NCBI GenBank assembly: GCA_965202675.1
Contig: OZ241842.1
Location: 2,604,001 to 2,668,000, forward strand
Source: CATQHD01 sp965202675
GTDB taxonomy: Bacteria; Actinomycetota; Acidimicrobiia; Spongiisociales; Spongiisociaceae
Length of the DNA stretch: 64,000 bases
Direction of reading: 5' to 3'
Positions 8,313-16,282 of the stretch are shown here, piece after piece; position 1 is the first letter of the stretch, and each line of letters starts with the position of its first letter. The notes beneath the pieces are model-generated. The model made no database searches, was not told where the DNA came from, and saw nothing but the letters and a program-made list of their open reading frames with translations. The translations under genes and the position numbers were made by a program.

Positions 8313-9179
8313 TCAGGGCAGTCGGAACAGGCGGGCGGCGGTCCCGCCCATCAGGGCGGCCGTCTCCGCCTCGTCGAGCACCGGCGCTCCGTCCCGCTCC
8401 ACTGCGATCCGGTTGGCGGCGCGGTAGAGCTCGCGGGTGTCGCCGTTGTCCGACCCGTACAGCACCCGCCCGGCCGCTCCGTAGCTCTTCAGCTTGGCGA
8501 GCGCCCCGTACACCGCGGCCGGCCCGTGCATCGCCCAGCCGGCCAGCTCGCAGTAGAAGTTGGGGTGCTTGGCCGTCACCGCCACCCCCTCGTCCACCCA
8601 CGGATGACCGAGATGGGCGACGATCACCGCCAGGTCCCGGAAGTCCCGGCCCACCCGGTCCAGCAGGACGGGCCGCTGGTATTCCATGGGGGCGTTGATG
8701 GTCCTGGTCCAGCCCATGTGGATCATCACCGGGATGTCGAGCTCCAGGCACTTGGCGTAGAAGGGGTCGAGCCGGGGGTCGTCGGGCGAATAGTGGTGGT
8801 AGGTCGGGATCAGCTTCAACAGCCGGAAGCCGAGCTCCCTGACGCAGCGCTCCAGCTCCTCCAGGGCGGCCTGCGGATCGCGCAGCGGGTCGAGGCAGGC
8901 CACCCCGTACAGGCGCCCCGGATGCTTGGCGCACTCGGCCGCCGTGTAGTCGTTGGGGGTGTACACATGATGGTCGCCGGGATGCTTCGGGTCGTAGGTG
9001 GTGCGCCGGATGTCGCCCCCCTGCACCAGCCCGATGTCGATCCCCCCGGCGTCGAGCAACGCGACGATATCGCCGCCGTCCACCGACCCGGCCCACCCCT
9101 CGAACTGCTCCCGCAGCCACCATTCCGGCACCTGCTCGGGCATCAACCCCAGATGCAGATGGCAGTCGACCGTTATCAC
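8313..9179 (-). CDS. Amidohydrolase-2 family (ACMSD-like TIM-barrel) hydrolase or decarboxylase
   Basis: 288 residues. It carries the HxH start motif (VDCHLHLG), a His in VMIHMGWT, a His-rich strand VIVAHLGHPW and the closing Asp in LYGSDNGD. These are the metal and catalytic positions of the ACMSD/amidohydrolase-2 family, so it is likely an active hydrolase or decarboxylase. The GTG start at 9179 overlaps the TGA of the preceding paralog by 4 nt. The tandem neighbour (9176-10075) has the same architecture but has lost some of these residues, so the two may form a hetero-oligomer or act on successive substrates. The substrate cannot be inferred. Confidence 0.8.
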   Translation of the reverse strand: MITVDCHLHLGLMPEQVPEWWLREQFEGWAGSVDGGDIVALLDAGGIDIGLVQGGDIRRTTYDPKHPGDHHVYTPNDYTAAECAKHPGRLYGVACLDPLRDPQAALEELERCVRELGFRLLKLIPTYHHYSPDDPRLDPFYAKCLELDIPVMIHMGWTRTINAPMEYQRPVLLDRVGRDFRDLAVIVAHLGHPWVDEGVAVTAKHPNFYCELAGWAMHGPAAVYGALAKLKSYGAAGRVLYGSDNGDTRELYRAANRIAVERDGAPVLDEAETAALMGGTAARLFRLP

Positions 9180-10075
9180 TTTATCTTGTAGAGGCGGGCG
9201 GCGGCGCCGCCCAGGATGGAGTCCATCTCCGCCTCGCTGAAGGGTTCGGCGCCGCGGCGCTCGGCGACGGCGTTGACGCCGCGGTAGAGGTCGGGCACCG
9301 GCCCTTCCATCTCGCCGTCCCGGGCCTTGTCGCTGTTGTCCGACCCGTAGATGACCCGGTCCAGGGCCGCGTAGGAGCGGAACTTCTGCAGGGCGTCGTG
9401 GAGGGTCTCCGAGGTTCCCCCCGCGAAGTAGCACATGTCGGCGTGGAAGTTGGGGTGCTTGGCGACCAGGGCGGTCGCCTGGTCGATCCACGGGTAGTTC
9501 ACGAAGACGATCACCTTCAGGTCGCGGTAGCGGCGGCCCACCTCGTCCAGCAGCACCGGATCGCCGAAGCGGAGGTCGGTGTTGATGATGGGGGTCATGC
9601 CGGTGAAGAAGTGGACCGGTATGTCCAGCTCCAGCGCCTTCTCGTAGATCGGGTCGAGGGCCCGGTCGGCGGGGGAGTAGTGGCCGTAGCTGGGGAGCAG
9701 CTTCAGGGCCCGGAAGTCGAGCTCGGTTATGCAGCGCTCCAGCTCCATCACCCCGGCCTGCACGTCCCGCATCGGGTCGATGCAGGCCACCCCCAGCAGG
9801 CGGTCGGGGAAGGCCGCCACCTGGGAGGCCGTGTAGTCGTTGGGCACGTACACCTCGTGCTGGCCGGGGTAGTCGGGATGGAAGGTGGTGCGGCGGATGT
9901 CGCCGCCCTGCACCAGCCCGACGTCGGTCCCGTTCGCGTCCAGCAGGTCCACGATCGCCTGACCGTCGAGGGAGTAGATCTCCCCCCCGTAGAAACGCAT
10001 CAGCTCGGCCATCCACCATTCGGGCACCTGGCTCGGCGTCAGACCGAGGTGCAGGTGGCAATCGACTGTGACCAT
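9176..10075 (-). CDS. Amidohydrolase-2 family protein, diverged paralog
   Basis: 299 residues, about the same length and order as the next gene (8313-9179): VDCHLHLGLTPSQVPEWW, LVQGGDIRRTT, VYVPNDYTA and IYGSDNSD. The HxH motif and terminal Asp remain. However, the segment equivalent to VMIHMGW reads VHFFTGM, and VIVAHLGHPW reads VIVFVNYPW, so two family-conserved His positions are missing. It may therefore have altered metal binding or a structural role. It is translationally coupled by a GTGA overlap to the downstream copy and lies 72 bp downstream of the GcvT-like gene end on the same strand. Confidence 0.78.
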   Translation of the reverse strand: MVTVDCHLHLGLTPSQVPEWWMAELMRFYGGEIYSLDGQAIVDLLDANGTDVGLVQGGDIRRTTFHPDYPGQHEVYVPNDYTASQVAAFPDRLLGVACIDPMRDVQAGVMELERCITELDFRALKLLPSYGHYSPADRALDPIYEKALELDIPVHFFTGMTPIINTDLRFGDPVLLDEVGRRYRDLKVIVFVNYPWIDQATALVAKHPNFHADMCYFAGGTSETLHDALQKFRSYAALDRVIYGSDNSDKARDGEMEGPVPDLYRGVNAVAERRGAEPFSEAEMDSILGGAAARLYKIK

Positions 10076-10147
10076 CAGATGACCTCCCGTCCGCCGCCGC
10101 GCGCCGGATCTCTCGACGATGCTTCACGACCCGCCCGGCGGCCGCTT

Positions 10148-11389
10148 TCAGCCCGCCCGGCGGCGCCCCAGGAAGGGTAGCCCGACCACGACGGCGTCCA
10201 CCTCCTCGGCTCCGCCCGCCAGCGGCCACTCCACCGCGATCCGGCTTCCCGGCGCGGCGAGCGCCCGCTCGACCGAGCCGAACCCGATCAGCTTCGACAG
10301 GGTGGGCGACCAGGTGACGCTCGTGGCGCGCCCCGCCGTCCGCCCGTTCGAGACCAGGCGCAGGGCGTCCTTGCGCACCCTCGGCGAGACGTCCGGGGCA
10401 AGCCCGCGAGCGGCCTGCGCCTCGAGCGCCCGGCGCCAATCGATCTCGACTCCGGCCAGGAGGCGGTCGGGGCCTCCGGAACGCGCCTCTTCTGCCAGGG
10501 CCTCCCGGCCGATGAAATCGCCCTTGTCCAGGTCGACCAGGCGGTCCAGGCCGAGCTCGAACGGGGAGGACAGGCCCGCGTCCAGCTCGTCGTAGTGCGC
10601 CACCCGGCGTTCGCCCCCCGCCGGGTTGTAGTCGGCGCCGATCAGGATCAGGCCCGCCTCGATCCGGGCCGCCTCGACCGCGTACTCTCCGGCGGGGATC
10701 AGGCCGCGGCCCGCGCCCGCCGCCGCCGTCGCGTTCCAGACATCCGCCCCCCGGTCCGCCGGCGCCCAGATCTCGTAACCGAGCTCGCCGGTGAAGCCCG
10801 TGCGCAGCACCGTCACCTCCGCCCCGCCGATCCGGGCCGCCCGCAGGCGCGAGAACCCCAGGCCCGACCAGTCCCCGCCCCCGGCGGCCTCGGCCAGGAT
10901 CTCGCGGGAAAGCGGACCCTGGAGGGCGAGCACCCCGAAGCGGTCGGTGATGTCGGTGATCTCCGCGTCCAGCCCGGCGCGGTGACGGCCCAGCCACGCA
11001 TCGAGCGGCCCGGCGGAGAAGGTGAAGGAATCCGGGGCGGTCCGCAGCACCAGGCCGTCTCCCACCACCTTGCCCCGCTCGTCGCACCACGGCGTGTAGA
11101 GGATGCCGCCCACGCCGAGCCGCCCGAGGCCGCGGGTGACGATCCGGTCGATCAGCCGGCCGCTGTCGGGGCCTTCGATGCGGGTCTTGTTGAGGGGCGA
11201 CATGTCGGCCATGGCGGCCGCCCGGCGGAACGCCCGCACCTCCTCGGCTATGTCCGTATACACGTCGACGACGTGGTAGTCGCCCCACGCGTACCAAAGA
11301 GGGGTCTTGGCGGCCGCCGAGGCGGCGGCGTGGAACGGCGTGCCGCGGAACCGGCCGCCGGGGTCCCGCCGGCCGAGATCATCGGTCAC
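10148..11389 (-). CDS. GcvT-fold aminomethyltransferase-like protein
   Basis: 413 residues with GcvT/sarcosine-dimethylglycine-demethylase type folate-binding architecture. The N-terminal block includes ADMSPLNKTRIEGPDSGRLID. The middle includes FGVLALQGPLSREIL and the conserved RTGFTGELGYEIW. A C-terminal barrel contains FIGREAL. Members transfer one-carbon units from N-methyl, O-methyl or S-methyl groups to tetrahydrofolate. The GTG at 11389 overlaps the permease TGA (GTGA), so it is translated as part of the transporter operon. That suggests the imported compound is methylated. Whether it is a glycine-cleavage T-protein is doubtful, since no gcvH or gcvP is nearby. Confidence 0.8.
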   Translation of the reverse strand: MTDDLGRRDPGGRFRGTPFHAAASAAAKTPLWYAWGDYHVVDVYTDIAEEVRAFRRAAAMADMSPLNKTRIEGPDSGRLIDRIVTRGLGRLGVGGILYTPWCDERGKVVGDGLVLRTAPDSFTFSAGPLDAWLGRHRAGLDAEITDITDRFGVLALQGPLSREILAEAAGGGDWSGLGFSRLRAARIGGAEVTVLRTGFTGELGYEIWAPADRGADVWNATAAAGAGRGLIPAGEYAVEAARIEAGLILIGADYNPAGGERRVAHYDELDAGLSSPFELGLDRLVDLDKGDFIGREALAEEARSGGPDRLLAGVEIDWRRALEAQAARGLAPDVSPRVRKDALRLVSNGRTAGRATSVTWSPTLSKLIGFGSVERALAAPGSRIAVEWPLAGGAEEVDAVVVGLPFLGRRRAG

Positions 11390-12177
11390 AGGAACCGCTC
11401 CCTTCCCCGGTCCTCCAGCCAGACCGCCCCGGCGTAGGCGGCCGCGGAGTAGACGATGATCAGCAGCCCGGCCGCCCAGGCGCGGGGTATCTCCAGCGAA
11501 AAGAAAGCCAGGTTGAACAGCCATCCCAGGCCGTCGACGCCGGTCAGGTACTCGCCGATGACCGCCGCCACGAGCGCCACCGCCGCGTTCAGCCGGAAGG
11601 CGGTGAGGAAGTTGGGGGCGGCGGACGGCAGGGCCAGGCGGAGCAGGCGGGTCAGCTTGCCGGCCCCCAGCGCCGTGAACACGTCCTCGGCGCCGGGCGG
11701 GGCGGCCCGCATTCCGGAGCTGGTCAGAACGTAGGCGGGGAAGGTGGACACCAGCGCCGCCACCGCCAGCACCGTTCCCTGGTTGTACCCGAACATGCGG
11801 GCCATCAGCGGGATGGTGGCCACGATCGGCACCGAGTACATGATGATCAGCGTCGCGGCGAGGAAGGTGCGCAGGATGGGGGAGAGCCAGGTCAGAACGG
11901 CCACCGCCACCCCCGCCGCGGTTCCGATGAGCAGCCCGGCGGCGGCGGAGTAGAAGGTGCGGCCGCTGAAGGCCGCGAACGCGCCCGGGTCGGCGGCGAC
12001 GGCTCGGGCCACCGACAGGGGGCTGGCGACTATGAACTTGCTGACCCCGGCCCAGACCAGCCCCTGCCACGCCGCCAGGGCGGCCCCGGCCGGCAGCAGC
12101 CATCCCCAGAGCGCCGCCGGCGGGCCCCGGTTCTCCGCCCCGCCCCGGCGGGTTCCGGCGGCTCGGACCCCGGTCAC
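11386..12177 (-). CDS. ABC transporter permease (SsuC/TauC type)
   Basis: 263 residues, about six membrane helices, binding-protein-dependent permease of the nitrate/sulfonate/taurine class. The EAA loop that docks the ATPase is visible as EDVFTALGAGKLTRLLRLALPSA. The GTG start at 12177 overlaps the TGA of the preceding permease gene by 4 nt, and its own TGA overlaps the GTG of the GcvT-like gene. It forms a two-permease transporter with 12174-12968 and the ATPase at 12968-13801. Confidence 0.85.
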   Translation of the reverse strand: MTGVRAAGTRRGGAENRGPPAALWGWLLPAGAALAAWQGLVWAGVSKFIVASPLSVARAVAADPGAFAAFSGRTFYSAAAGLLIGTAAGVAVAVLTWLSPILRTFLAATLIIMYSVPIVATIPLMARMFGYNQGTVLAVAALVSTFPAYVLTSSGMRAAPPGAEDVFTALGAGKLTRLLRLALPSAAPNFLTAFRLNAAVALVAAVIGEYLTGVDGLGWLFNLAFFSLEIPRAWAAGLLIIVYSAAAYAGAVWLEDRGRERFL

Positions 12178-12968
12178 GATCCGTACCGGGACGCGACCGC
12201 CTGCTCCAGCCCGGCCAGCAGGGCGAACGCCGTTACGGCGAACAGCGCAGTCAGGGTGGCCGACGCCCACAGCAGCTCGGTCTGCAGCTGGCGCAGGGTG
12301 TTGGCGATCATCAGGCCGAGCGCGGGCGGCTCCGACCCGAACCACTCGCCGAAGACGACCCCGAACATGGCGGCGGGCGCCCCCAGCTTGGCGGCGTACA
12401 CGATCGACGGCAGGGCGGCGGGGAGCTCCAGCCGCCGCAGCCGCGCCCCTTTGCCCGCGCCCATGGCGGTCAGGACGTCGTTGTGGACGGAGCTCGAAGC
12501 CCGGAGGCCCGAGCTGATGGAGACGAACCCGGCGAAAAACACCGCCAGGGTGGCGAAAATGAGCGGGGTGAGCTGCTGGGCCCCGGCCACCGCCACCACC
12601 AGCAGCGGACCCAGCGCCACCCAGGGCACGGAGTTGACGATGGTGGCGAACCGTCCGATCGGGCGGCGCAGGATCGGGGCGAGGTGCCCGGTCAGGGCCA
12701 GGGCGAACCCGATGAACAGGCCCGCCAGCCAACCGGCCAGGGCGTCGCTCATGGTGGCCCGCGCGGCGCGGAAGAACACGCCCCGGTGCTCCGCCAGCGC
12801 GGCGGCGATGTCCGACAGCGGCGGCCAGCGGTTTCCCAGCAGGCCCAGCCGGCCGCTGACCTCCCAGGCGGTCGCGACCATGATGATCCCGGCCAGGCCT
12901 CCGGCGGCCGCCGCCAGCCGCGCCCGGCGCCCGCCCGGCGCCGAAAGGGAGGGCGGCGCGGACGCCAT
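12174..12968 (-). CDS. ABC transporter permease (SsuC/TauC type)
   Basis: 264 residues, about six membrane helices. The EAA-type loop is NDVLTAMGAGKGARLRRLEL. The conserved VPWVALGPLL and VFFAGFVSISSGLRA segments match SsuC/ThiX-like permeases. The ATG at 12968 overlaps the ATPase stop by one base (TGATG). Two distinct permeases in tandem suggest a heterodimeric channel. Confidence 0.85.
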   Translation of the reverse strand: MASAPPSLSAPGGRRARLAAAAGGLAGIIMVATAWEVSGRLGLLGNRWPPLSDIAAALAEHRGVFFRAARATMSDALAGWLAGLFIGFALALTGHLAPILRRPIGRFATIVNSVPWVALGPLLVVAVAGAQQLTPLIFATLAVFFAGFVSISSGLRASSSVHNDVLTAMGAGKGARLRRLELPAALPSIVYAAKLGAPAAMFGVVFGEWFGSEPPALGLMIANTLRQLQTELLWASATLTALFAVTAFALLAGLEQAVASRYGS

Positions 12969-13801
12969 CAGGCCCCGTCCCCGGCCGGGGAGGGCTCACC
13001 GGAGTCGATGGCCAGGGTCAGCTCGTCGGCCAGGGAATGGAAGCCCGCGGCGGTCATCAGCTCCCGGCGGCGCGGGCGCCCGAAGGGGACGTCCCTGATG
13101 GCTTTGATCCGGCCCGGCCGCTCGGTGAGCACCACGATCCGGTCGGCGAGGAAGATGGCCTCGTCGACCGAGTGGGTTACCAGGATGGAGGTGATCGACT
13201 GCTCCGCCCAGATGTCCTGCAGCTCCAGGTTCATCCGGCGGCGCGTTACCGCGTCGAGCGCGCCGAACGGTTCGTCCAACAGCAACAGGTCCGGTTCGAG
13301 GGCCAGCGCCCGGGCGATGGCGATCCGTTGCCGCATCCCGCCGGAGAGCTGCTTGGGGCGGGCCCGCTCGAAGCCCTCCAGACCTACGAGCCGGATGAGA
13401 GAGGCAATCCGGTCGGCGTCCGGTTTGCCGCCCATCACCCGGAACGGCAGGGCGATGTTGCCCCACGCCGACAGCCAGGGCAGGAGGGCGTGCTCCTGGA
13501 AGGCCACCCCCAGCCGGTGGGCCGCCGCCAGCTCGGCGGGGAGGGCGCCGTTGACCTCCACCCGGCCCGAAGTGGGGGTTTCCAACCCGGCGAGCATGCG
13601 CAGGATGGTCGACTTCCCGCAGCCGGAGGGTCCGATGACCGCCACGAACTCCCCCTGCGCCACCGCCAGGTCGATGCCGTCGACCGCCGTCACCGACTGC
13701 CGCCGGGAGAGGGGAAACCGTTTGGAGACCCCCTCCATCGAGATGGCCGGGCCCGGCGCGCCCCCGGTCAACGGCCGCCCGACCGGGCCGGGCGGATGCA
13801 C
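12968..13801 (-). CDS. ABC transporter ATP-binding protein (SsuB/TauB type)
   Basis: 277 residues if the GTG at 13801 is used; an ATG 63 nt further in (SMEGVSKRF) is an alternative. It shows Walker A GPSGCGKST, Q-loop FQEHALLPW, signature LSGGMRQRIAIARALA, Walker B LLLLDEPFGALD and switch H in VTHSVDEA. It powers import through the two adjacent permeases; the best candidate binding protein is the lipoprotein at 7054-8235. The dehydrogenase stop is 7 nt upstream on the same strand, so deaminase, dehydrogenase, transporter and GcvT-like genes probably form one transcript. Confidence 0.88.
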   Translation of the reverse strand: MHPPGPVGRPLTGGAPGPAISMEGVSKRFPLSRRQSVTAVDGIDLAVAQGEFVAVIGPSGCGKSTILRMLAGLETPTSGRVEVNGALPAELAAAHRLGVAFQEHALLPWLSAWGNIALPFRVMGGKPDADRIASLIRLVGLEGFERARPKQLSGGMRQRIAIARALALEPDLLLLDEPFGALDAVTRRRMNLELQDIWAEQSITSILVTHSVDEAIFLADRIVVLTERPGRIKAIRDVPFGRPRRRELMTAAGFHSLADELTLAIDSGEPSPAGDGA

Positions 13802-13808
13802 CGGACGC

Positions 13809-14768
13809 CTATACCGGGTCGAATGCGTCCACCTCCTCGAGAGCGTCGAGAACGGCAAGGTAGGCGAGGTCCCGCTTGCGCAGCACCTCGGCCTCCGTGC
13901 GGCCGCCGTAATCATAGAAGCCGGCGCCCGTCTTGGGGCCGTACTCGCCCCGTTCCACCGGCTCGGCCAGGTAGGGGGGAACGTCCAGGCCCATGCTGCG
14001 CCGGCCCTCGGCGATCAGGTCCAGCCCGTTGAAGTCGAGGCTCTGGAAGATGCCCGCCACGCCGAGGCGCAACCCTACGCTGGCCTTTATCGCGAGGTCG
14101 ATGTCGTGCAGACCGGCGGCGCCCTCCGCCATCAGCTCCTCGGCGGCGTCGGCCATGGCCATCATGATCCGGTTGGCGATGAAAGCCTCCGCGAAGCGGT
14201 CCATCACCAGGGGGAGCTTGCCGGCCCGTTCGAGCAGCCGGGCGGTCCAGCCCAGGGCCTCGGGGTCCGCGCCGGGGGCCCCCGCCACCTCCACCAGGGG
14301 GACGATGTGCGGCGGGGCGAACCAGTGGGCGCAGACGATCCGTTCCGGGCGGTTCAGGTCGAGCATCTCGTACAGCTTCAGGCCGGAGGTGTTGCTCGCC
14401 AGCACCGTTTCCCCGCCGGCCGCCGCCTCGAGGACGGAGAACACCGCCTGCTTGGCCGCCGGGTTCTCGCTCACGGCCTCCACCGCGAACTCGGCCCCCC
14501 CAGCTGCCTCCTCCAGGTCGGCGGTGCAGTGGATCCGCCGGAGCACCGCGGGGATCTCGGCGCGGGGCAGCCGCCCGGCCAGGGCCAGCGTCTCCAGATT
14601 GCGTTCGATCCGACGGGGGGCGGTCTCGAGCATCGACTCGTCGAGATCGGCCAGGCGGACCTCCATCCCGGCCTGCGCGAACACCTGGGCGATGGCGTGG
14701 CCCATCACGCCCGCCCCCGCCACGGCCACCGTCCCGACCTCCTCCGGCGCAGGCCTGCCCGACATCAT
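13809..14768 (-). CDS. 3-hydroxyacyl-CoA dehydrogenase family, NAD-dependent
   Basis: 319 residues. An N-terminal Rossmann fold starts VAVAGAGVMGHAIAQVFAQ (GxGxxG). The middle carries the family blocks LASNTSGL, AHWFAPPHIVPLVEV and AFIANRI. A C-terminal helical domain carries LAIKASVGLRL and YGPKTGAGFYDY. It oxidises a 3-hydroxyacyl group with NAD; single-domain members include carnitine dehydrogenase and 3-hydroxybutyryl-CoA dehydrogenase. It lacks the usual DRPQGL-like form of the HFFNP block (reads AHWFAPP), as seen in carnitine-dehydrogenase-like and related branches. ATG at 14768 overlaps the upstream amidohydrolase stop (ATGA). Confidence 0.82.
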   Translation of the reverse strand: MMSGRPAPEEVGTVAVAGAGVMGHAIAQVFAQAGMEVRLADLDESMLETAPRRIERNLETLALAGRLPRAEIPAVLRRIHCTADLEEAAGGAEFAVEAVSENPAAKQAVFSVLEAAAGGETVLASNTSGLKLYEMLDLNRPERIVCAHWFAPPHIVPLVEVAGAPGADPEALGWTARLLERAGKLPLVMDRFAEAFIANRIMMAMADAAEELMAEGAAGLHDIDLAIKASVGLRLGVAGIFQSLDFNGLDLIAEGRRSMGLDVPPYLAEPVERGEYGPKTGAGFYDYGGRTEAEVLRKRDLAYLAVLDALEEVDAFDPV

Positions 14769-16180
14769 TCGGGCCCCGGCCCCCGCCTCCACGGTTCCAG
14801 CAGCGGGGCCAGCCCGGCCCGGCCCGCCAGTTCCGCCGCCCGCCCGTTCGCTTCCTCGACCACGGCGGCCTCGTCCACCTTGGTGCATCTGCCCTGCTCG
14901 TAGATCACCTCCCCGCCGACGATGGTGTGGGTCACGTCGGAGGGGCCGGTCGAGTAGACGACAGAGGCGACCGTGCGGTGCAGCGGGGCGTGGTGCGGGC
15001 CGGACTGGTCGATTACCACTAGATCGGCCAGCTTGCCGGGGGCGAGCACCCCGGCGTCTACGCCCATGTAGTCGGCTCCGGCCCTGGTGGCCAGCTCTAT
15101 CGCCTCCTCGCCGTTCGACTCGACCGGGTTGCGGCTGTGCACCCGCTGGAGGAGCACCGCCTGCTTCATACAGGCGAACATGTCCAGGCGGTGGCCGCTG
15201 GCCCCGTCGAGGCCGAGGCCCACGTCGGCGCCGGCGTTCCGGAGGTCGCGCAGGCGCATCACCCCCAGGGCGATGTACTGGTGGGAGATCGGGCAGTAGG
15301 CGATCCCGGCGCCCGCCTCGCCGACCAGCTCCACCTCCCGGTCGTCGAGGAAGATGCCGTGGGCCAGCGTGGCCTCGGGGCCCAGCAGGCCGCGCCCGGC
15401 CAGCCACTCCACGGGCCGGCTGCCGTACTCCTCGAGGTAGAAGACAGGGTCGTTGGCAGCCTCCGAGCAGTGGGAGTGCCAGCCGGTCCCTTCCTCCCTG
15501 GCCAGGGCGACCGCGTCGGCGACCAGCTCCTGGCCCACGTAGATGATGTTGAGCGGGGCGGGCCACACCCCCACGCGGCTGTCCGGCGGGCGGGCCGCCA
15601 TGGCCGCCCTGGTGATCTCGATCTCCTCCCGGTTCGAATACCGGAACAGCTCCCCGGCCAGGCCGTGCTTGGCGGCCATCCCGGTCGGCTCCCCGGTCAT
15701 GCCCCTCGCCACCGCGCCCCGGAGGCCCGCCTCCTGGATCGCATCGGCCACCGCCAGCGTGGAGGCCAAGTCGGTGGGCGCAAAGTGGTTGTCGAGCACG
15801 GTCGTGACCCCCGACCGGGCCGCCTCGACGGCGCCGAGCTGCGCCCCGATCCGGGCTTCGGCCGGGGAGATGGCCGCGGTGACCGGCCACATGAAATCCG
15901 ACAGCCAGGGCCAAAGCTCCAGGCCCTCGCCCAGACCCCGCATCAGGTACTGGAAGAGGTGCTGGTGGGTGTCGACGAAGCCGGGCAGCACCGCCTTGCC
16001 GGCGGCGTCGATGACCCGCCCGGCCCGCCAGCCCTCCAGGTCGGCGGCGGACCCCACCGCGGCGATCCGGTCCCCGACGACGGCGACCGCGCCGGGGTCG
16101 ATGACCCTGCGCCGGTCGTCCACCGTAACCACCGCCCCGCCGGTAATCAGCAGGTCGCACTCAGGGGGTGTGGGGGTCAT
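14765..16180 (-). CDS. Amidohydrolase, chlorohydrolase/deaminase type
   Basis: 471 residues, complete. The N-terminal strand domain (LLITGGAVVTVDDRRRVI) is followed by the HxH motif (VDTHQHLFQ), His in GWHSHCSE, His in LAHGIFLDD and Asp in LGLDGASG, then the C-terminal sandwich (LAPGKLADLVVID). The fold is that of cytosine, guanine, 8-oxoguanine or creatinine deaminases and s-triazine hydrolases. It is first in a minus-strand operon with the dehydrogenase and ABC transporter, and is a close paralog of the partial gene at the window start. Creatinine or another cyclic amine is a possible substrate given the nearby reductase genes; this is inference only. Confidence 0.88.
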   Translation of the reverse strand: MTPTPPECDLLITGGAVVTVDDRRRVIDPGAVAVVGDRIAAVGSAADLEGWRAGRVIDAAGKAVLPGFVDTHQHLFQYLMRGLGEGLELWPWLSDFMWPVTAAISPAEARIGAQLGAVEAARSGVTTVLDNHFAPTDLASTLAVADAIQEAGLRGAVARGMTGEPTGMAAKHGLAGELFRYSNREEIEITRAAMAARPPDSRVGVWPAPLNIIYVGQELVADAVALAREEGTGWHSHCSEAANDPVFYLEEYGSRPVEWLAGRGLLGPEATLAHGIFLDDREVELVGEAGAGIAYCPISHQYIALGVMRLRDLRNAGADVGLGLDGASGHRLDMFACMKQAVLLQRVHSRNPVESNGEEAIELATRAGADYMGVDAGVLAPGKLADLVVIDQSGPHHAPLHRTVASVVYSTGPSDVTHTIVGGEVIYEQGRCTKVDEAAVVEEANGRAAELAGRAGLAPLLEPWRRGPGPE

Positions 16181-16282
16181 GGAGCATCCTCACTGGTGTA
16201 TAGGCCTGGTTTTGATCGTACAGGTTCAAGGGCCGACAGGCCGCCGACCGCCTCTCGGAGGCCGGGTAGGATCGGCCGGGCC

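Noticed and set aside
8313..11297. A 994-residue minus-strand open frame
   Set aside because: Only its last 288 codons are a gene; the rest is the wrong-frame shadow of the paralog and the GcvT-like gene, common in GC-rich DNA.
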